64,000 nt of DNA from Pseudomonas fragi (GTDB lineage Bacteria > Pseudomonadota > Gammaproteobacteria > Pseudomonadales > Pseudomonadaceae). Below, piece by piece: positions 30,387 through 38,576 of the stretch; the stretch's first letter is position 1; each line of letters starts with the position of its first letter. The notes beneath the pieces were generated by a model. That model did no database searches, was not told the DNA's origin, and worked only from the letters and a program-made list of their open reading frames with translations. The stretch is from NCBI RefSeq assembly GCF_025426255.1, contig NZ_CP104861.1:1798001-1862000 (forward strand), written 5' to 3'. The position numbers and the translations under genes were made by a program.

Positions 30387-31796
30387 ATGCAAAATCACCG
30401 ACCTGTCACAGAAGAACCAGAACTCAAGCGCAGCCTTTCCAATCGCCATATACAGCTGATCGCCATTGGCGGTGCCATCGGTACGGGGCTGTTCATGGGC
30501 TCGGGCAAGACCATCAGCCTGGCAGGCCCTTCGATCATTTTTGTCTACATGATCATTGGTTTTATGCTGTTTTTCGTGATGCGCGCCATGGGCGAGCTGC
30601 TGTTATCCAACCTCAAGTACAAGTCCTTTATCGATTTCGCGGCCGACCTGCTGGGTCCCATGGCCGGTTACTTTACCGGGTGGACCTACTGGTTTTGCTG
30701 GATCGTGACCGGCATCGCCGATGTGATTGCCATCTCCGGTTATACCCACTTCTGGTTCCCTGATATCCCGCTGTGGCTCCCGGCAATCGGTTGCGTGGCG
30801 CTGTTGCTGTCGCTGAACCTGATCACGGTGAAAATGTTCGGCGAGCTGGAGTTCTGGTTTGCCATGATCAAGATCGTGGCCATTTGCGCGCTGGTCTGTA
30901 CAGGGCTCTATATGGTGACCACCGCTTTCCAGTCCCCGACCGGCAACTCGGCATCGCTGACCAACCTGTGGAATGACGGCGGGATGTTTCCCCACGGGGT
31001 GATGGGCTTCTTCGCTGGTTTCCAGATTGCAGTCTTTGCCTTTGTCGGCATTGAGCTGGTGGGCACTACCGCCGCAGAAACCAAAAACCCGGAACGTAAC
31101 CTGCCACGGGCGATCAACTCGATTCCGTTGCGCATCATCATGTTCTACGTGTTCGCGCTGATTGCGATCCTGGCCGTTACCCCGTGGCGCGATGTGGTGG
31201 CTGACAAGAGCCCCTTCGTTGAGCTCTTCATGCTCGCAGGCTTGCCCGCCGCCGCTGGCATCATCAACTTTGTGGTGCTGACCTCTGCGGCGTCTTCGGC
31301 CAACAGCGGCGTGTTCTCAACCAGCCGCATGCTGTTCGGATTGGCGATGGATGGTGACGCTCCGAGCAAGTTCAAGAACCTGTCCCGGCGCGCAGTGCCC
31401 TCCAATGGCCTGATCTTCTCCTGTATCTGTCTGCTGGCGGGGGCGCTGGTGATTTACGTAGTGCCGAACCTGATGGAGGCATTCACCCTGATCACCACGG
31501 TCTCGGCGACCTTGTTCATGTTTGTCTGGACCATGATCCTGCTGTCCTACCTGGCGTATCGCAAGAAACGCGATCACCTGCACCGTGCCTCGAAATACAA
31601 AATGCCTGGTGGCAAGTTCATGGTCTGGGTCTGCCTGACCTTCTTCGTGTTTATCCTTGTATTGCTGGCCCTGGAAACCGATACCCGTCAGGCGTTGTAC
31701 CTGGTGCCGGTCTGGTTTGTGCTGTTGGCCGTGGGGTATCGCTTGGTGCGCCGCAACAAACTGGAGGTGGCGAACCTGGCCTGTGAGGCAGATTAA
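30387..31796 (+). CDS. cycA: APC-family amino acid permease (D-Ser/D-Ala/Gly transporter type)
   Basis: This is a proton-coupled amino acid uptake protein in the inner membrane with about 12 hydrophobic segments over 469 residues. The N-terminal signature ELKRSLSNRHIQLIAIGGAI continues to GTGLFMGSGKTISLAGPSII. Other landmarks are MRAMGELLLSNLKYKSFIDF, AFVGIELVGTTAAETKNPER and NLPRAINSIPLRI. These and WFPDIPLWLPA fit the CycA branch better than the aromatic or proline branches. Substrate assignment by pattern alone is moderate. It ends 13 bases before the pvdH promoter, with no terminator between, so some read-through into pvdH is possible. No PvdS box was found in its own upstream region. Confidence 0.82.
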   Translation: MQNHRPVTEEPELKRSLSNRHIQLIAIGGAIGTGLFMGSGKTISLAGPSIIFVYMIIGFMLFFVMRAMGELLLSNLKYKSFIDFAADLLGPMAGYFTGWTYWFCWIVTGIADVIAISGYTHFWFPDIPLWLPAIGCVALLLSLNLITVKMFGELEFWFAMIKIVAICALVCTGLYMVTTAFQSPTGNSASLTNLWNDGGMFPHGVMGFFAGFQIAVFAFVGIELVGTTAAETKNPERNLPRAINSIPLRIIMFYVFALIAILAVTPWRDVVADKSPFVELFMLAGLPAAAGIINFVVLTSAASSANSGVFSTSRMLFGLAMDGDAPSKFKNLSRRAVPSNGLIFSCICLLAGALVIYVVPNLMEAFTLITTVSATLFMFVWTMILLSYLAYRKKRDHLHRASKYKMPGGKFMVWVCLTFFVFILVLLALETDTRQALYLVPVWFVLLAVGYRLVRRNKLEVANLACEAD

Positions 31797-31809
31797 TCCG
31801 CTTTCGATG

Positions 31810-31833
31810 TAAATCCTCACTGCGCTGATGCGT
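31810..31833 (+). promoter_or_regulatory. PvdS-dependent promoter of pvdH
   Basis: TAAAT at 31810-31814, 16 bases, CGT at 31831-31833: a perfect match to the PvdS box. It lies 53 bases upstream of the pvdH ATG at 31887 and therefore also supports that start over the upstream TTG at 31851. Confidence 0.85.
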
Positions 31834-31886
31834 TTCCAAGGCAGGAAGTTTTGGTCAATCTCATCTGCGTATTGAGGGTCCCAGAA

Positions 31887-33275
31887 ATGTCAGTTGCTAT
31901 CAGTCTTGTCGAACAACAGCCCCAGGCGCTTTACGAGTTTGAAGAGTCAGCGCTGCTGGCCCGTCAGAGCCGTCAGGAGTCCAATGCCCGCAGTTACCCT
32001 CGACGCATTCCACTGGCCCTGAAGCGGGCCAGGGGTCTGTATGTCGAAGACGTCGAAGGCCGCCGTTTTATCGACTGCCTGGCGGGTGCCGGGACCCTTG
32101 CGCTGGGGCACAACCACCCGGTGGTCATTGCCGCCATTCAACAGGTGCTGGCCGATGAGTTGCCGCTGCATACCCTCGACCTGACCACCCCGGTCAAAGA
32201 CCAGTTTGTCCAGGACCTGTTCGGTCTGCTGCCGCCAGCCTTGGCCTGTGAAGCGAAAATCCAGTTTTGCGGCCCCACCGGCACCGATGCGGTAGAAGCC
32301 GCCTTGAAACTGGTGCGCACCGCCACTGGGCGCAATACCGTGATCTCGTTTTCGGGCGCTTATCACGGCATGAGCCAGGGCGCGCTGAGCCTGATGGGCA
32401 GCTTGGGGCCGAAAAAGCCCTTGGCTGCCTTGCTCGGCAACGGCGTGCAGTTCATGCCGTACCCCTACGATTACCGTTGCCCGTTCGGGTTGGGCGGCAA
32501 GGCGGGGGTGCAGGCCAATTTGCACTATCTGGAAAACCTCTTCGCCGACCCCGAAGCCGGGGTGCAGTTACCGGCTGCGGTGATTGTTGAAGTGGTGCAG
32601 GGCGAGGGCGGCGTGATTCCGGCCGACCTTGACTGGTTGCGCGGTTTGCGGCGCATCACCGAACAGGCTGGTGTGGCGCTGATCGTCGATGAAATCCAGA
32701 GCGGCTTTGCCCGCACCGGCAAGATGTTTGCCTTTGAGCATGCTGGCATTGTTCCCGATGTCGTGGTGTTGTCCAAAGCCATCGGCGGCAGCTTGCCGCT
32801 GGCCGTCGTGGTGTACCGCGAATGGCTCGACACCTGGTTGCCGGGTGCCCATGCCGGGACCTTCCGTGGCAACCAGATGGCGATGGCCGCAGGCTCGGCG
32901 GTGATGCGCTACCTGCAGGAGCACAACGTTGCTGCTCACGCGACGGCCATGGGTGAGCGCCTGAGCGAACACCTGCACATCCTGCAGCGTGACTTCGCGC
33001 AGTTGGGCGATATTCGCGGGCGCGGGCTGATGCTGGGTGTGGAACTGGTTGACCCGGCTGGCAAGCTTGATGCGCAGGGCCATCCACCGGCCTTTGGGCG
33101 CCTGGCGCCATTGGTGCAACGCGAATGCCTAAAGCGCGGGTTGATTCTGGAGCTGGGCGGACGTCAGGGCGCCGTGGTGCGCTTCTTGCCTCCGTTGATC
33201 ATCACCGCCGCTGAAATCGATCAAGTGGCGGCCATTTTCGGCAATGCCATGGCGGCAGCCATCACCCGTTTGTAA
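31887..33275 (+). CDS. pvdH: L-2,4-diaminobutyrate aminotransferase PvdH
   Basis: PvdH converts aspartate-semialdehyde to L-2,4-diaminobutyrate, using glutamate and PLP; Dab is used by PvdL and by the second module of PvdI. The 462-residue class III aminotransferase starts MSVAISLVEQQPQALYEFEE. It has CLAGAGTLALGHNHPVVIAA, FCGPTGTDAVEAALKLVRTA and SFSGAYHGMSQGALSLMG, then the PLP aspartate in LIVDEIQSGFARTGK and the Schiff-base lysine in VVVLSKAIGGSLPLAV. Start choice: ATG 31887 has GAGGG 8 bases upstream and falls well after the PvdS promoter. The mbtH gene follows by 59 bases, probably in the same transcript. Confidence 0.95.
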   Translation: MSVAISLVEQQPQALYEFEESALLARQSRQESNARSYPRRIPLALKRARGLYVEDVEGRRFIDCLAGAGTLALGHNHPVVIAAIQQVLADELPLHTLDLTTPVKDQFVQDLFGLLPPALACEAKIQFCGPTGTDAVEAALKLVRTATGRNTVISFSGAYHGMSQGALSLMGSLGPKKPLAALLGNGVQFMPYPYDYRCPFGLGGKAGVQANLHYLENLFADPEAGVQLPAAVIVEVVQGEGGVIPADLDWLRGLRRITEQAGVALIVDEIQSGFARTGKMFAFEHAGIVPDVVVLSKAIGGSLPLAVVVYREWLDTWLPGAHAGTFRGNQMAMAAGSAVMRYLQEHNVAAHATAMGERLSEHLHILQRDFAQLGDIRGRGLMLGVELVDPAGKLDAQGHPPAFGRLAPLVQRECLKRGLILELGGRQGAVVRFLPPLIITAAEIDQVAAIFGNAMAAAITRL

Positions 33276-33334
33276 TTCCGGGCCGCGACCAATCGTTTGT
33301 TTCTTGTATTCCTTAACTGCACGGAGACCCGGAC

Positions 33335-33556
33335 ATGAGTTCAGTATTTGACCGCGATGACATCCTCTTCCAAGTGGTGGTTAACCACGAAGACCAATAT
33401 TCGATCTGGCCCGATTACAAGGCCATTCCCGAAGGTTGGCGCGCCGTGGGCAAAAGTGGCCTCAAGCCTGAATGCCTGGCCTATATCGAAGAAGTCTGGA
33501 CCGATATGCGGCCCTTGAGCCTGCGTCAGAAAATGGATGCAGTAACGACGCACTGA
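33335..33556 (+). CDS. MbtH-like NRPS accessory protein
   Basis: MbtH-like proteins bind adenylation domains and are often needed for their folding and activity. The 73-residue product carries the family hallmarks in order: [20 protein letters not shown] with the invariant tryptophan, then [11 protein letters not shown] and [21 protein letters not shown] lies ahead of the ATG. It is in tandem with pvdH and ends before an intrinsic terminator, matching the single MbtH-like protein found in P. aeruginosa pyoverdine loci. It probably serves PvdL, PvdI and the terminal synthetase together. Confidence 0.95.
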   Translation: MSSVFDRDDILFQVVVNHEDQYSIWPDYKAIPEGWRAVGKSGLKPECLAYIEEVWTDMRPLSLRQKMDAVTTH

Positions 33557-33568
33557 CAATCACAGAGA

Positions 33569-33595
33569 AAAAAGCCAACACTCGGTTGGCTTTTT
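33569..33595. terminator. Bidirectional intrinsic terminator
   Basis: AAAAAGCCAAC pairs with GTTGGCTTTTT around a five-base loop, with an A run on the left and a T run on the right. It ends both the pvdH-mbtH transcript and the convergent fpv operon. Confidence 0.92.
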
Positions 33596-33617
33596 GTGGT
33601 TCTCATAAAGACCGATA

Positions 33618-34529
33618 TTACCCTTGGCTCTTGTTCAGAACCTTGACGATAGCGTCGATATTGCCCTGCAATTCAGCCACCGGATCGGCGCCTTCAGCAC
33701 CGATCACCACCAGTTCACTGCCACCTTCGGCAATCGCTGCCTTCACTGGCGCAGCCGGTTCACGATGGTCCAGCACCAGGGCCACGTCATTGTCCTTGAG
33801 GGTTTGGGTCAGTGCTTGCAGTGACTCGGGCGTCCAGCGCTCATCACCTTTGTGATCCACCTCGACCCGTTCCAGATTCAACCCGCCAATCAGATAATCC
33901 AGCCGGTCCGACAAGCTGACCACACTCAAGTTGTCAGCCTTGGCCAACTGCGCTTCGCTGTCAGCACTGAGTTTGAGCAGGCGCTGTTTGAGGGTCGCCA
34001 GATTGGTTTCGATTGTGCCCTTGGCTTGCGGCGCCAGGCGTACCAGATCGGCGGCGATTACATCTGCCATGCGCCCCATATTGTTACTGGTCAGCCAGGG
34101 CTGGCTGTTCAGGCCATCGATGTGCGCGCCTGGCTGCACGGCAATCCCCGGCAGGCTGCCGTCCACGGGGCGCGCCGCGTCCACTTCAACAATGCGGATA
34201 TTGCTGCGCCGCGCCATCGGGTACAGCGGGTCGTCACTCCAGACCGAGCGCAGACCAATCACCGCGTCTGCGTTTGTGGCCAGCTTATGCAGGGCCGGGG
34301 CGCCGCGGCCACTGAAGTAGGCGCTTTGCCGACTGCCGGGCAGGTTGGCGGCTGCTGCGCGCTCCAGAGTCACGTTGCTGTCCTTGAGCAGTAACTCGCC
34401 CAGCCCGTAAGTGATCGGCAGGCTGGCGAGGATGCGTACCGGTTGCGTTGCTGAATCGGCGGCCAGTACTGAAGTGCCGAGCAGCCCGGTGATGGCCAGG
34501 GTTAGCGAGAGTTTGCGCAGAGTGAACAT
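33618..34529 (-). CDS. fpvF: Periplasmic binding protein FpvF (ferripyoverdine ABC system)
   Basis: FpvF is a periplasmic metal/siderophore-binding component that, with FpvC, binds pyoverdine or ferripyoverdine in P. aeruginosa. The 303-residue product has a signal peptide (LSLTLAITGLLGTSVLAAD) and a cluster-A binding-protein fold beginning PVRILASLPITYGLGELLLK. It continues with LPGSRQSAYFSGRGAPALHK, ADAVIGLRSVWSDDPLYP and ALVLDHREPAAPVKAAIAEG. Unlike ZnuA it lacks a histidine-rich loop. It is last in the eight-gene operon; its ATG directly follows the fpvE stop. Function is assigned from family and position. Confidence 0.85.
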   Translation of the reverse strand: MFTLRKLSLTLAITGLLGTSVLAADSATQPVRILASLPITYGLGELLLKDSNVTLERAAAANLPGSRQSAYFSGRGAPALHKLATNADAVIGLRSVWSDDPLYPMARRSNIRIVEVDAARPVDGSLPGIAVQPGAHIDGLNSQPWLTSNNMGRMADVIAADLVRLAPQAKGTIETNLATLKQRLLKLSADSEAQLAKADNLSVVSLSDRLDYLIGGLNLERVEVDHKGDERWTPESLQALTQTLKDNDVALVLDHREPAAPVKAAIAEGGSELVVIGAEGADPVAELQGNIDAIVKVLNKSQG

Positions 34530-35429
34530 TTATCCAATATTCCCTTTCAGGCTGGGGACTACGCCCCGGGCGATGGCGGCAAGAGCGAAGGCGATACCGG
34601 CCATCAGAATGATTGCGGCGCCGGACGGAATCGGCAGGTCAAACACAATGGGCAGCAGGATGCCGCACAAGGTGCTGACTGTTGCGATCAACACCGAAAT
34701 CCAGAAAAAGCCCTTCAGTGACTGGCTGAGCAAGCGTGCCGCCGCTGCTGGAATCACCAGCAGCGCGCCGACCAGAATTGCACCGATGACCTTGACTGCC
34801 GCCACGGTGATCAGCGTAACCAGAATTACAAACAGGTAATCCAGTGACTTCACCGCAACCCCGCGGACCGCGGCCAGTTGTGGATTGAAACTGGCCAGCA
34901 TGATGCGGTTGTACAGCGGCAAACTGAGGCCCAGTACCAGCGCACCGACCACCGCCAGCACCAGCAAGTCGTTGCCGTTGACCGTCAACACCGAGCCGAA
35001 CAGTACGTTTTCGAGGATATGCACGTTGATCTTGCCCGCCAGAATCAGCAGCAGGCTGGCACCCAGGGCCAATGACACCGACAGAAAAACCCCGATTAAC
35101 GTATCCGGTGCCAGCCCGGTACGGTTGCGCAGGTAATTGAGCGAGATCCCGAACAGCAAGCAATAGCCGAAGAGGCTGCCATAAGGCCCGGTGTAGGGTT
35201 CACCCAGCAGGATGCCGATAGCTACGCCAGTCAGTGCGGCGTGGCCCACGGCTTCAGAGAAAAACGCAAAACGCTTGACCACCACCAGCGTGCCCAACCC
35301 GCCCAGCACCGGGCCAATCAGCAGCCCTGCGAGCAGGGCATTGACCACAAAACCGTAAGCCAGCACTTCGGGCAAATAGCCCGCAGAAGCCCAGCCCTGA
35401 ACCATCAAACGGAACGCTTCGTAACTCAT
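34530..35429 (-). CDS. fpvE: ABC transporter permease FpvE
   Basis: This is a 299-residue permease of the ZnuB/ABC-3 family with about eight membrane segments. Landmarks include VLGGLGTLVVVKRFAFFSEA, VGHAALTGVAIGILLGEPYT near residues 60-80 and VKVIGAILVGALLVIPAAAA near 215. These are the family's coupling and core helices. In P. aeruginosa FpvCDEF works with FpvGHJK in iron recovery from ferripyoverdine; the transported species is thought to be iron rather than the siderophore. The start overlaps the fpvD stop by one base (TAATG), so the two are translated together. Confidence 0.88.
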   Translation of the reverse strand: MSYEAFRLMVQGWASAGYLPEVLAYGFVVNALLAGLLIGPVLGGLGTLVVVKRFAFFSEAVGHAALTGVAIGILLGEPYTGPYGSLFGYCLLFGISLNYLRNRTGLAPDTLIGVFLSVSLALGASLLLILAGKINVHILENVLFGSVLTVNGNDLLVLAVVGALVLGLSLPLYNRIMLASFNPQLAAVRGVAVKSLDYLFVILVTLITVAAVKVIGAILVGALLVIPAAAARLLSQSLKGFFWISVLIATVSTLCGILLPIVFDLPIPSGAAIILMAGIAFALAAIARGVVPSLKGNIG

Positions 35430-36181
35430 TAAAGGGCGCTCCCGTGAGCCTTGGGATGGGTTGAGAACAGCGTCAGCAAACGCTCGGGACTCAGGGTCTG
35501 CTCAGGCGGGCCGTCGAACAGTACCTGACGGTTGAGCCCGGTAACGCGTTCGGCCAACCGCTTGACGGCTGCCAGGTCGTGCTCGATCCAGACCACAGTG
35601 ACCCCGGCCTGGCTCCAGTCGGTCAGCAAGCGTTCGAATACCCGCGCCCCGGCCTCGTCCAGCGCCGACATGGGCTCATCCAGCACCAGCAATTGCGGTG
35701 CCGGGATCAAACCCTGAGCCAGCAGCACACGCTGGCGTTCGCCACCGGACAGTGCGCCCATGCGGCGCTTGCGTTTGTCCTGCATGCCAACCCGCTCCAG
35801 CGCTTCGCCGATGGCCGGGGCCACCTTGCGCGACAGGCCCATAAAGGCAGGGCGGCGCTGACACATGGCGGCCATAAAATCATCCACGGTCATCGGCAGC
35901 CCGCGATCGAATTCCAGCGCTTGCGGCACATAGCCGATCAGCCCAGGTTCGCCGGGCCAGTTCAGGCACAGTCGACCCTGATGGGGCATTTGCCCCAGCA
36001 GCGTCTTGATCAGCGAGCTTTTACCGCCGCCATTAGGCCCGACCAGCGCATGCACGCTGCCGGGGCGGATGCTGAAGCTGACGTGATCCAGAATGGGCGT
36101 GCGGCCCAGGGTCAGCGAAACCTGATCAAACTCTACGCCGGGGCCGCAGACCTTTACTGACAATCGTTCAGCAGCAGTCAT
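35429..36181 (-). CDS. fpvD: ABC transporter ATP-binding protein FpvD
   Basis: The 250-residue ATPase powers the FpvE channel. Walker A is VGPNGGGKSSLIKTLLG near residues 47-63, the signature is GALSGGERQRVLLAQGL near 142-158, and Walker B is LLVLDEPMSALDEAG near 164-178, with the switch histidine in VVWIEHDLAAVKRLAE. It resembles zinc and manganese importers (ZnuC type). The GPNGGGKSS loop has one extra glycine compared with GPNGAGKS, which is common in this subgroup. The ATG overlaps the fpvC stop (ATGA). Confidence 0.88.
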   Translation of the reverse strand: MTAAERLSVKVCGPGVEFDQVSLTLGRTPILDHVSFSIRPGSVHALVGPNGGGKSSLIKTLLGQMPHQGRLCLNWPGEPGLIGYVPQALEFDRGLPMTVDDFMAAMCQRRPAFMGLSRKVAPAIGEALERVGMQDKRKRRMGALSGGERQRVLLAQGLIPAPQLLVLDEPMSALDEAGARVFERLLTDWSQAGVTVVWIEHDLAAVKRLAERVTGLNRQVLFDGPPEQTLSPERLLTLFSTHPKAHGSAL

Positions 36182-37116
36182 GCGCCGGCCTCCTGAATTG
36201 CCCTGACCACGGTATTGAGGTTGCCGGTCATTTCTTTTTCGTACTTGTCGGCGCTGTAGTCGCCATAGGAAATATGTGACAGCGGGTACAGCTTGACCCC
36301 GGACTCGCGCTGGATGGTCTCGACATAAGTGGAAGGGAAGTCCATCTCGGAGAAGATCACCTTCACGTCCAGTTCGCGCAGTTGGTCGATGGTTTTTTTC
36401 AGCTGGCTGGGGCTCGGTTCGATGCCGTGGGCCGGTTCAACCACTGCGGTGACTTCCAGGCCGAATTCACGCAGCAGGTAGTCGTAAGCTGCGTGTACCG
36501 TGGCTACGCGCAGGTCGGCGTTGGGTGCCTGGGTCAACTTGGCCAAGGCATCGGCGCGCATTTGGCGCAAGCGCTTGCCGTAGGCGCGGGCATTGGCGGT
36601 GTAGGTCTTGGCGTTGGCCGGGTCCAGCTTGCCCAGTTCGCGGGCAATGTTGTTGACCTGAGCAATCGAGGCGCTGATCGACAGAAAGGTGTGCGGGTTG
36701 ACCACCTTGCCCGCGCCACGTGCCGCGTTGCCGGTGGCAGCCAGCAGCGGAACATTGCGGTTGGCCTCAATCACCGGGATATCCGGCTTTTCGCTGGCCT
36801 CGATCATGCGGTCGGCAAAGTCATCATGGCCGACGCCATTGAGCACGATCACATCCAGAGTGCCGATGCGCTTGATGTCCTCGGCGCGTGGCTCATAGGC
36901 GTGGGGGTTGAAGCCTGCAGGAATCAGCGGCACCACTTCGGCCTTGTCGCCGACAATATTGGCCACGTAGCTGTAGTAAGGGTGCAAGGTGATACCGATG
37001 CGCAACGGCTTGGCCAGCGGTGTCGGGGTGTCGGCATGCACCAGTGGTGACAGGCAAGCGGCAAACAGGGCGGCCAGCAACAAGGTGCGGCGACGCACAA
37101 CAGATGAAATCGACAT
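36178..37116 (-). CDS. fpvC: Periplasmic binding protein FpvC (ZnuA-like)
   Basis: FpvC is a 312-residue cluster-A binding protein with a signal peptide (RTLLLAALFAACLSPLVHAD). Candidate metal ligands are histidines in GITLHPYYSYVANIVGDKAE, IPAGFNPHAYEPRAED, VVNPHTFLSISASI and the HAAYDYLLREFGLEV block, plus acidic residues near DFPSTY. This is the standard three-His/one-acid set of ZnuA/MntC-like proteins. In P. aeruginosa FpvC is reported to chelate the iron released from ferripyoverdine. It starts 34 bases after fpvK, the largest gap in the operon, so it may have its own ribosome site. Confidence 0.88.
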   Translation of the reverse strand: MSISSVVRRRTLLLAALFAACLSPLVHADTPTPLAKPLRIGITLHPYYSYVANIVGDKAEVVPLIPAGFNPHAYEPRAEDIKRIGTLDVIVLNGVGHDDFADRMIEASEKPDIPVIEANRNVPLLAATGNAARGAGKVVNPHTFLSISASIAQVNNIARELGKLDPANAKTYTANARAYGKRLRQMRADALAKLTQAPNADLRVATVHAAYDYLLREFGLEVTAVVEPAHGIEPSPSQLKKTIDQLRELDVKVIFSEMDFPSTYVETIQRESGVKLYPLSHISYGDYSADKYEKEMTGNLNTVVRAIQEAGA

Positions 37117-37150
37117 GGCGAGCAGTCTTCTCTCAGGTCAAGCGGTGGGT

Positions 37151-37705
37151 TCAGTGCCGATGCTGACGAGTCACTCCAGCATCGAATTGCGCGATCACTT
37201 GCTGCCAGCCACTCTGGTTCAGGGCCGCATCGCTCAGATCAACGGGTGGGCTGACGGCATGTTGGCGGTTGAGCCAGATGTCCGGTTGATCCGCGATACG
37301 CATCAAAAACGAGCCCGCCACTTCGGGGTTAGGGCTCACTCCCAGATACGCCTGCTGGCCCAGCAACTGCCAGGCATGGTTGCCACGGCTGACTGAGCTG
37401 GCATCGCTGGCGAAGGGTGCGAAGCCTTCTTCGGCCAGTTGTGCTGGTTGGGGCAGGGTGCTGGACTCTTCGCGCAGCAACTGGATCTCGTCCAGGGTGA
37501 CCCGCAAGTCGGCGTAGATGCCTTGCTCGGCCGCGGTCAGGTCGCGTCGCGCATCCAGTTGATGGGTGGCCACCGAGGTCACTTCCTGGGATTCATGACG
37601 CCAGGCCACCACGGAACCGGCCACCGTCAGAATCAGCAGGCACAACAGCAACACATACAGGGTTTCATGCCCGGCCCCGGCCGGGCGCACGACTTGAGTA
37701 CTCAT
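37151..37705 (-). CDS. fpvK: Membrane-anchored protein FpvK
   Basis: This is a 184-residue protein with a single N-terminal membrane segment (LYVLLLCLLILTVAGSVVAW, residues 15-34) and a periplasmic remainder. It has conserved-looking blocks RRDLTAAEQGIYADLRVTL and WQLLGQQAYLGVSPNPEVAG, and ends in a His-containing tail (RQHRH). FpvK is reported to be part of the FpvGHJK inner-membrane complex that reduces ferripyoverdine iron. No enzyme motif is seen. Its ATG overlaps the fpvJ stop by 4 bases. Assignment rests on operon order. Confidence 0.85.
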   Translation of the reverse strand: MSTQVVRPAGAGHETLYVLLLCLLILTVAGSVVAWRHESQEVTSVATHQLDARRDLTAAEQGIYADLRVTLDEIQLLREESSTLPQPAQLAEEGFAPFASDASSVSRGNHAWQLLGQQAYLGVSPNPEVAGSFLMRIADQPDIWLNRQHAVSPPVDLSDAALNQSGWQQVIAQFDAGVTRQHRH

Positions 37706-38037
37706 GGGGCCTCGATATCGGCTTGGTCAATCTCTACGATATGACCGGGGCCTGCGTCGAACAGCACATAAAACTCAGAATCCGGGCGTTTGAAGGTCAT
37801 GGTCGAGTCCGCTCCCAGCTTGCCGGGCACCAGGATGGTTTCGTCGTAGCCGATGACGTCCAGGGTCACCCCTGGTGCGCCGCTGCCATCGGAAAACCCG
37901 CCGGTGCAACGGATTTGCCCGTCTTCGACAGCCTTGCACTCACACATCGGGTTGTGGGCTAGTGCCTGACCGCAAAAACCGATCAATGCAAACAGTCCTG
38001 CCGCCAAGGCAGGTTGTTTAAACAGGCGCGAACTCAT
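37702..38037 (-). CDS. fpvJ: Small periplasmic protein FpvJ
   Basis: This is a 111-residue secreted protein with a signal peptide (QPALAAGLFALIGFCGQALA), then HNPMCECKAVEDGQIRCTGG with a three-cysteine cluster and GAPGVTLDVIGYDETILVPG. The frame opens at 38127, but the ATG at 38037 overlaps the fpvH stop as ATGA and places the signal sequence at the N-terminus, as the others in the operon do. FpvJ belongs to the ferripyoverdine reduction complex in P. aeruginosa. Cysteines could form disulfides or bind metal; this is not settled by sequence. Confidence 0.85.
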   Translation of the reverse strand: MSSRLFKQPALAAGLFALIGFCGQALAHNPMCECKAVEDGQIRCTGGFSDGSGAPGVTLDVIGYDETILVPGKLGADSTMTFKRPDSEFYVLFDAGPGHIVEIDQADIEAP

Positions 38038-38576
38038 GGCTTGCCTCCTTGTTTGGTCAGCCAGGCCACGGTTGTCGGTGATGCCTGACTCAGGGGAATG
38101 GATGCCTGATGCATGGAACCGTCCCACCCTTCAAGGGTGATCCACAGTTCTGCGTCGGCCTTGGTGCGCTCAGGAATTGGCAGGGTGGCGCCCATGCGGT
38201 ACGGCGTGCCGAAAAAAATCACCCCGGCGGCGCGCAGACTGCGCGGCTTGCCGATACGCAGATAGGCGGCCTTGACCTGATCGATACAGGTGTCGCACAG
38301 GGCCGCGTTAAAGCTCTTCATGTACCCGGCCGGGCCGTCGGGGCGTGGGGCCTCGTTGCGCAACTCGGCCAGTTGCAGGCTCCAGGGGCCGACCTGCACG
38401 GTGCCGATGTCTCGCTCGCCCAAGCCGCTGTCACCACGAAACAGCGAAGCATCGGCAAAGTACTTGGGCATAAAGCCCAGCGGCACCAGCAATAGCAGGA
38501 TGTTTATGTGAAAGCGCCATTTGTGCCACAGCCTGCTCAGGCTGGACGCTGGCTGTGCAGCCACTGCCTTGCTCAT
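38034..38576 (-). CDS. fpvH: Membrane protein FpvH
   Basis: The 180-residue protein has one N-terminal membrane segment (FHINILLLLVPLGFMPKYFA, about 22-41) and a periplasmic part. That part holds the cysteine pair CDTC in NAALCDTCIDQVKAAYLRIG and the block GVIFFGTPYRMGATLPIPER. In P. aeruginosa FpvH works with FpvG in reductive iron release. The CDTC pair may be functional but is not proven. Start ATG overlaps the fpvG stop as ATGA, and the gene itself overlaps fpvJ the same way. Confidence 0.85.
   Translation of the reverse strand: MSKAVAAQPASSLSRLWHKWRFHINILLLLVPLGFMPKYFADASLFRGDSGLGERDIGTVQVGPWSLQLAELRNEAPRPDGPAGYMKSFNAALCDTCIDQVKAAYLRIGKPRSLRAAGVIFFGTPYRMGATLPIPERTKADAELWITLEGWDGSMHQASIPLSQASPTTVAWLTKQGGKP

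Noticed and set aside
31851..31886. TTG start for pvdH giving 12 more residues
   Set aside because: The ATG at 31887 has a better ribosome site and gives the family N-terminus.
37117..37150. An internal promoter before fpvC
   Set aside because: The gap is 34 bases with no recognisable promoter elements.
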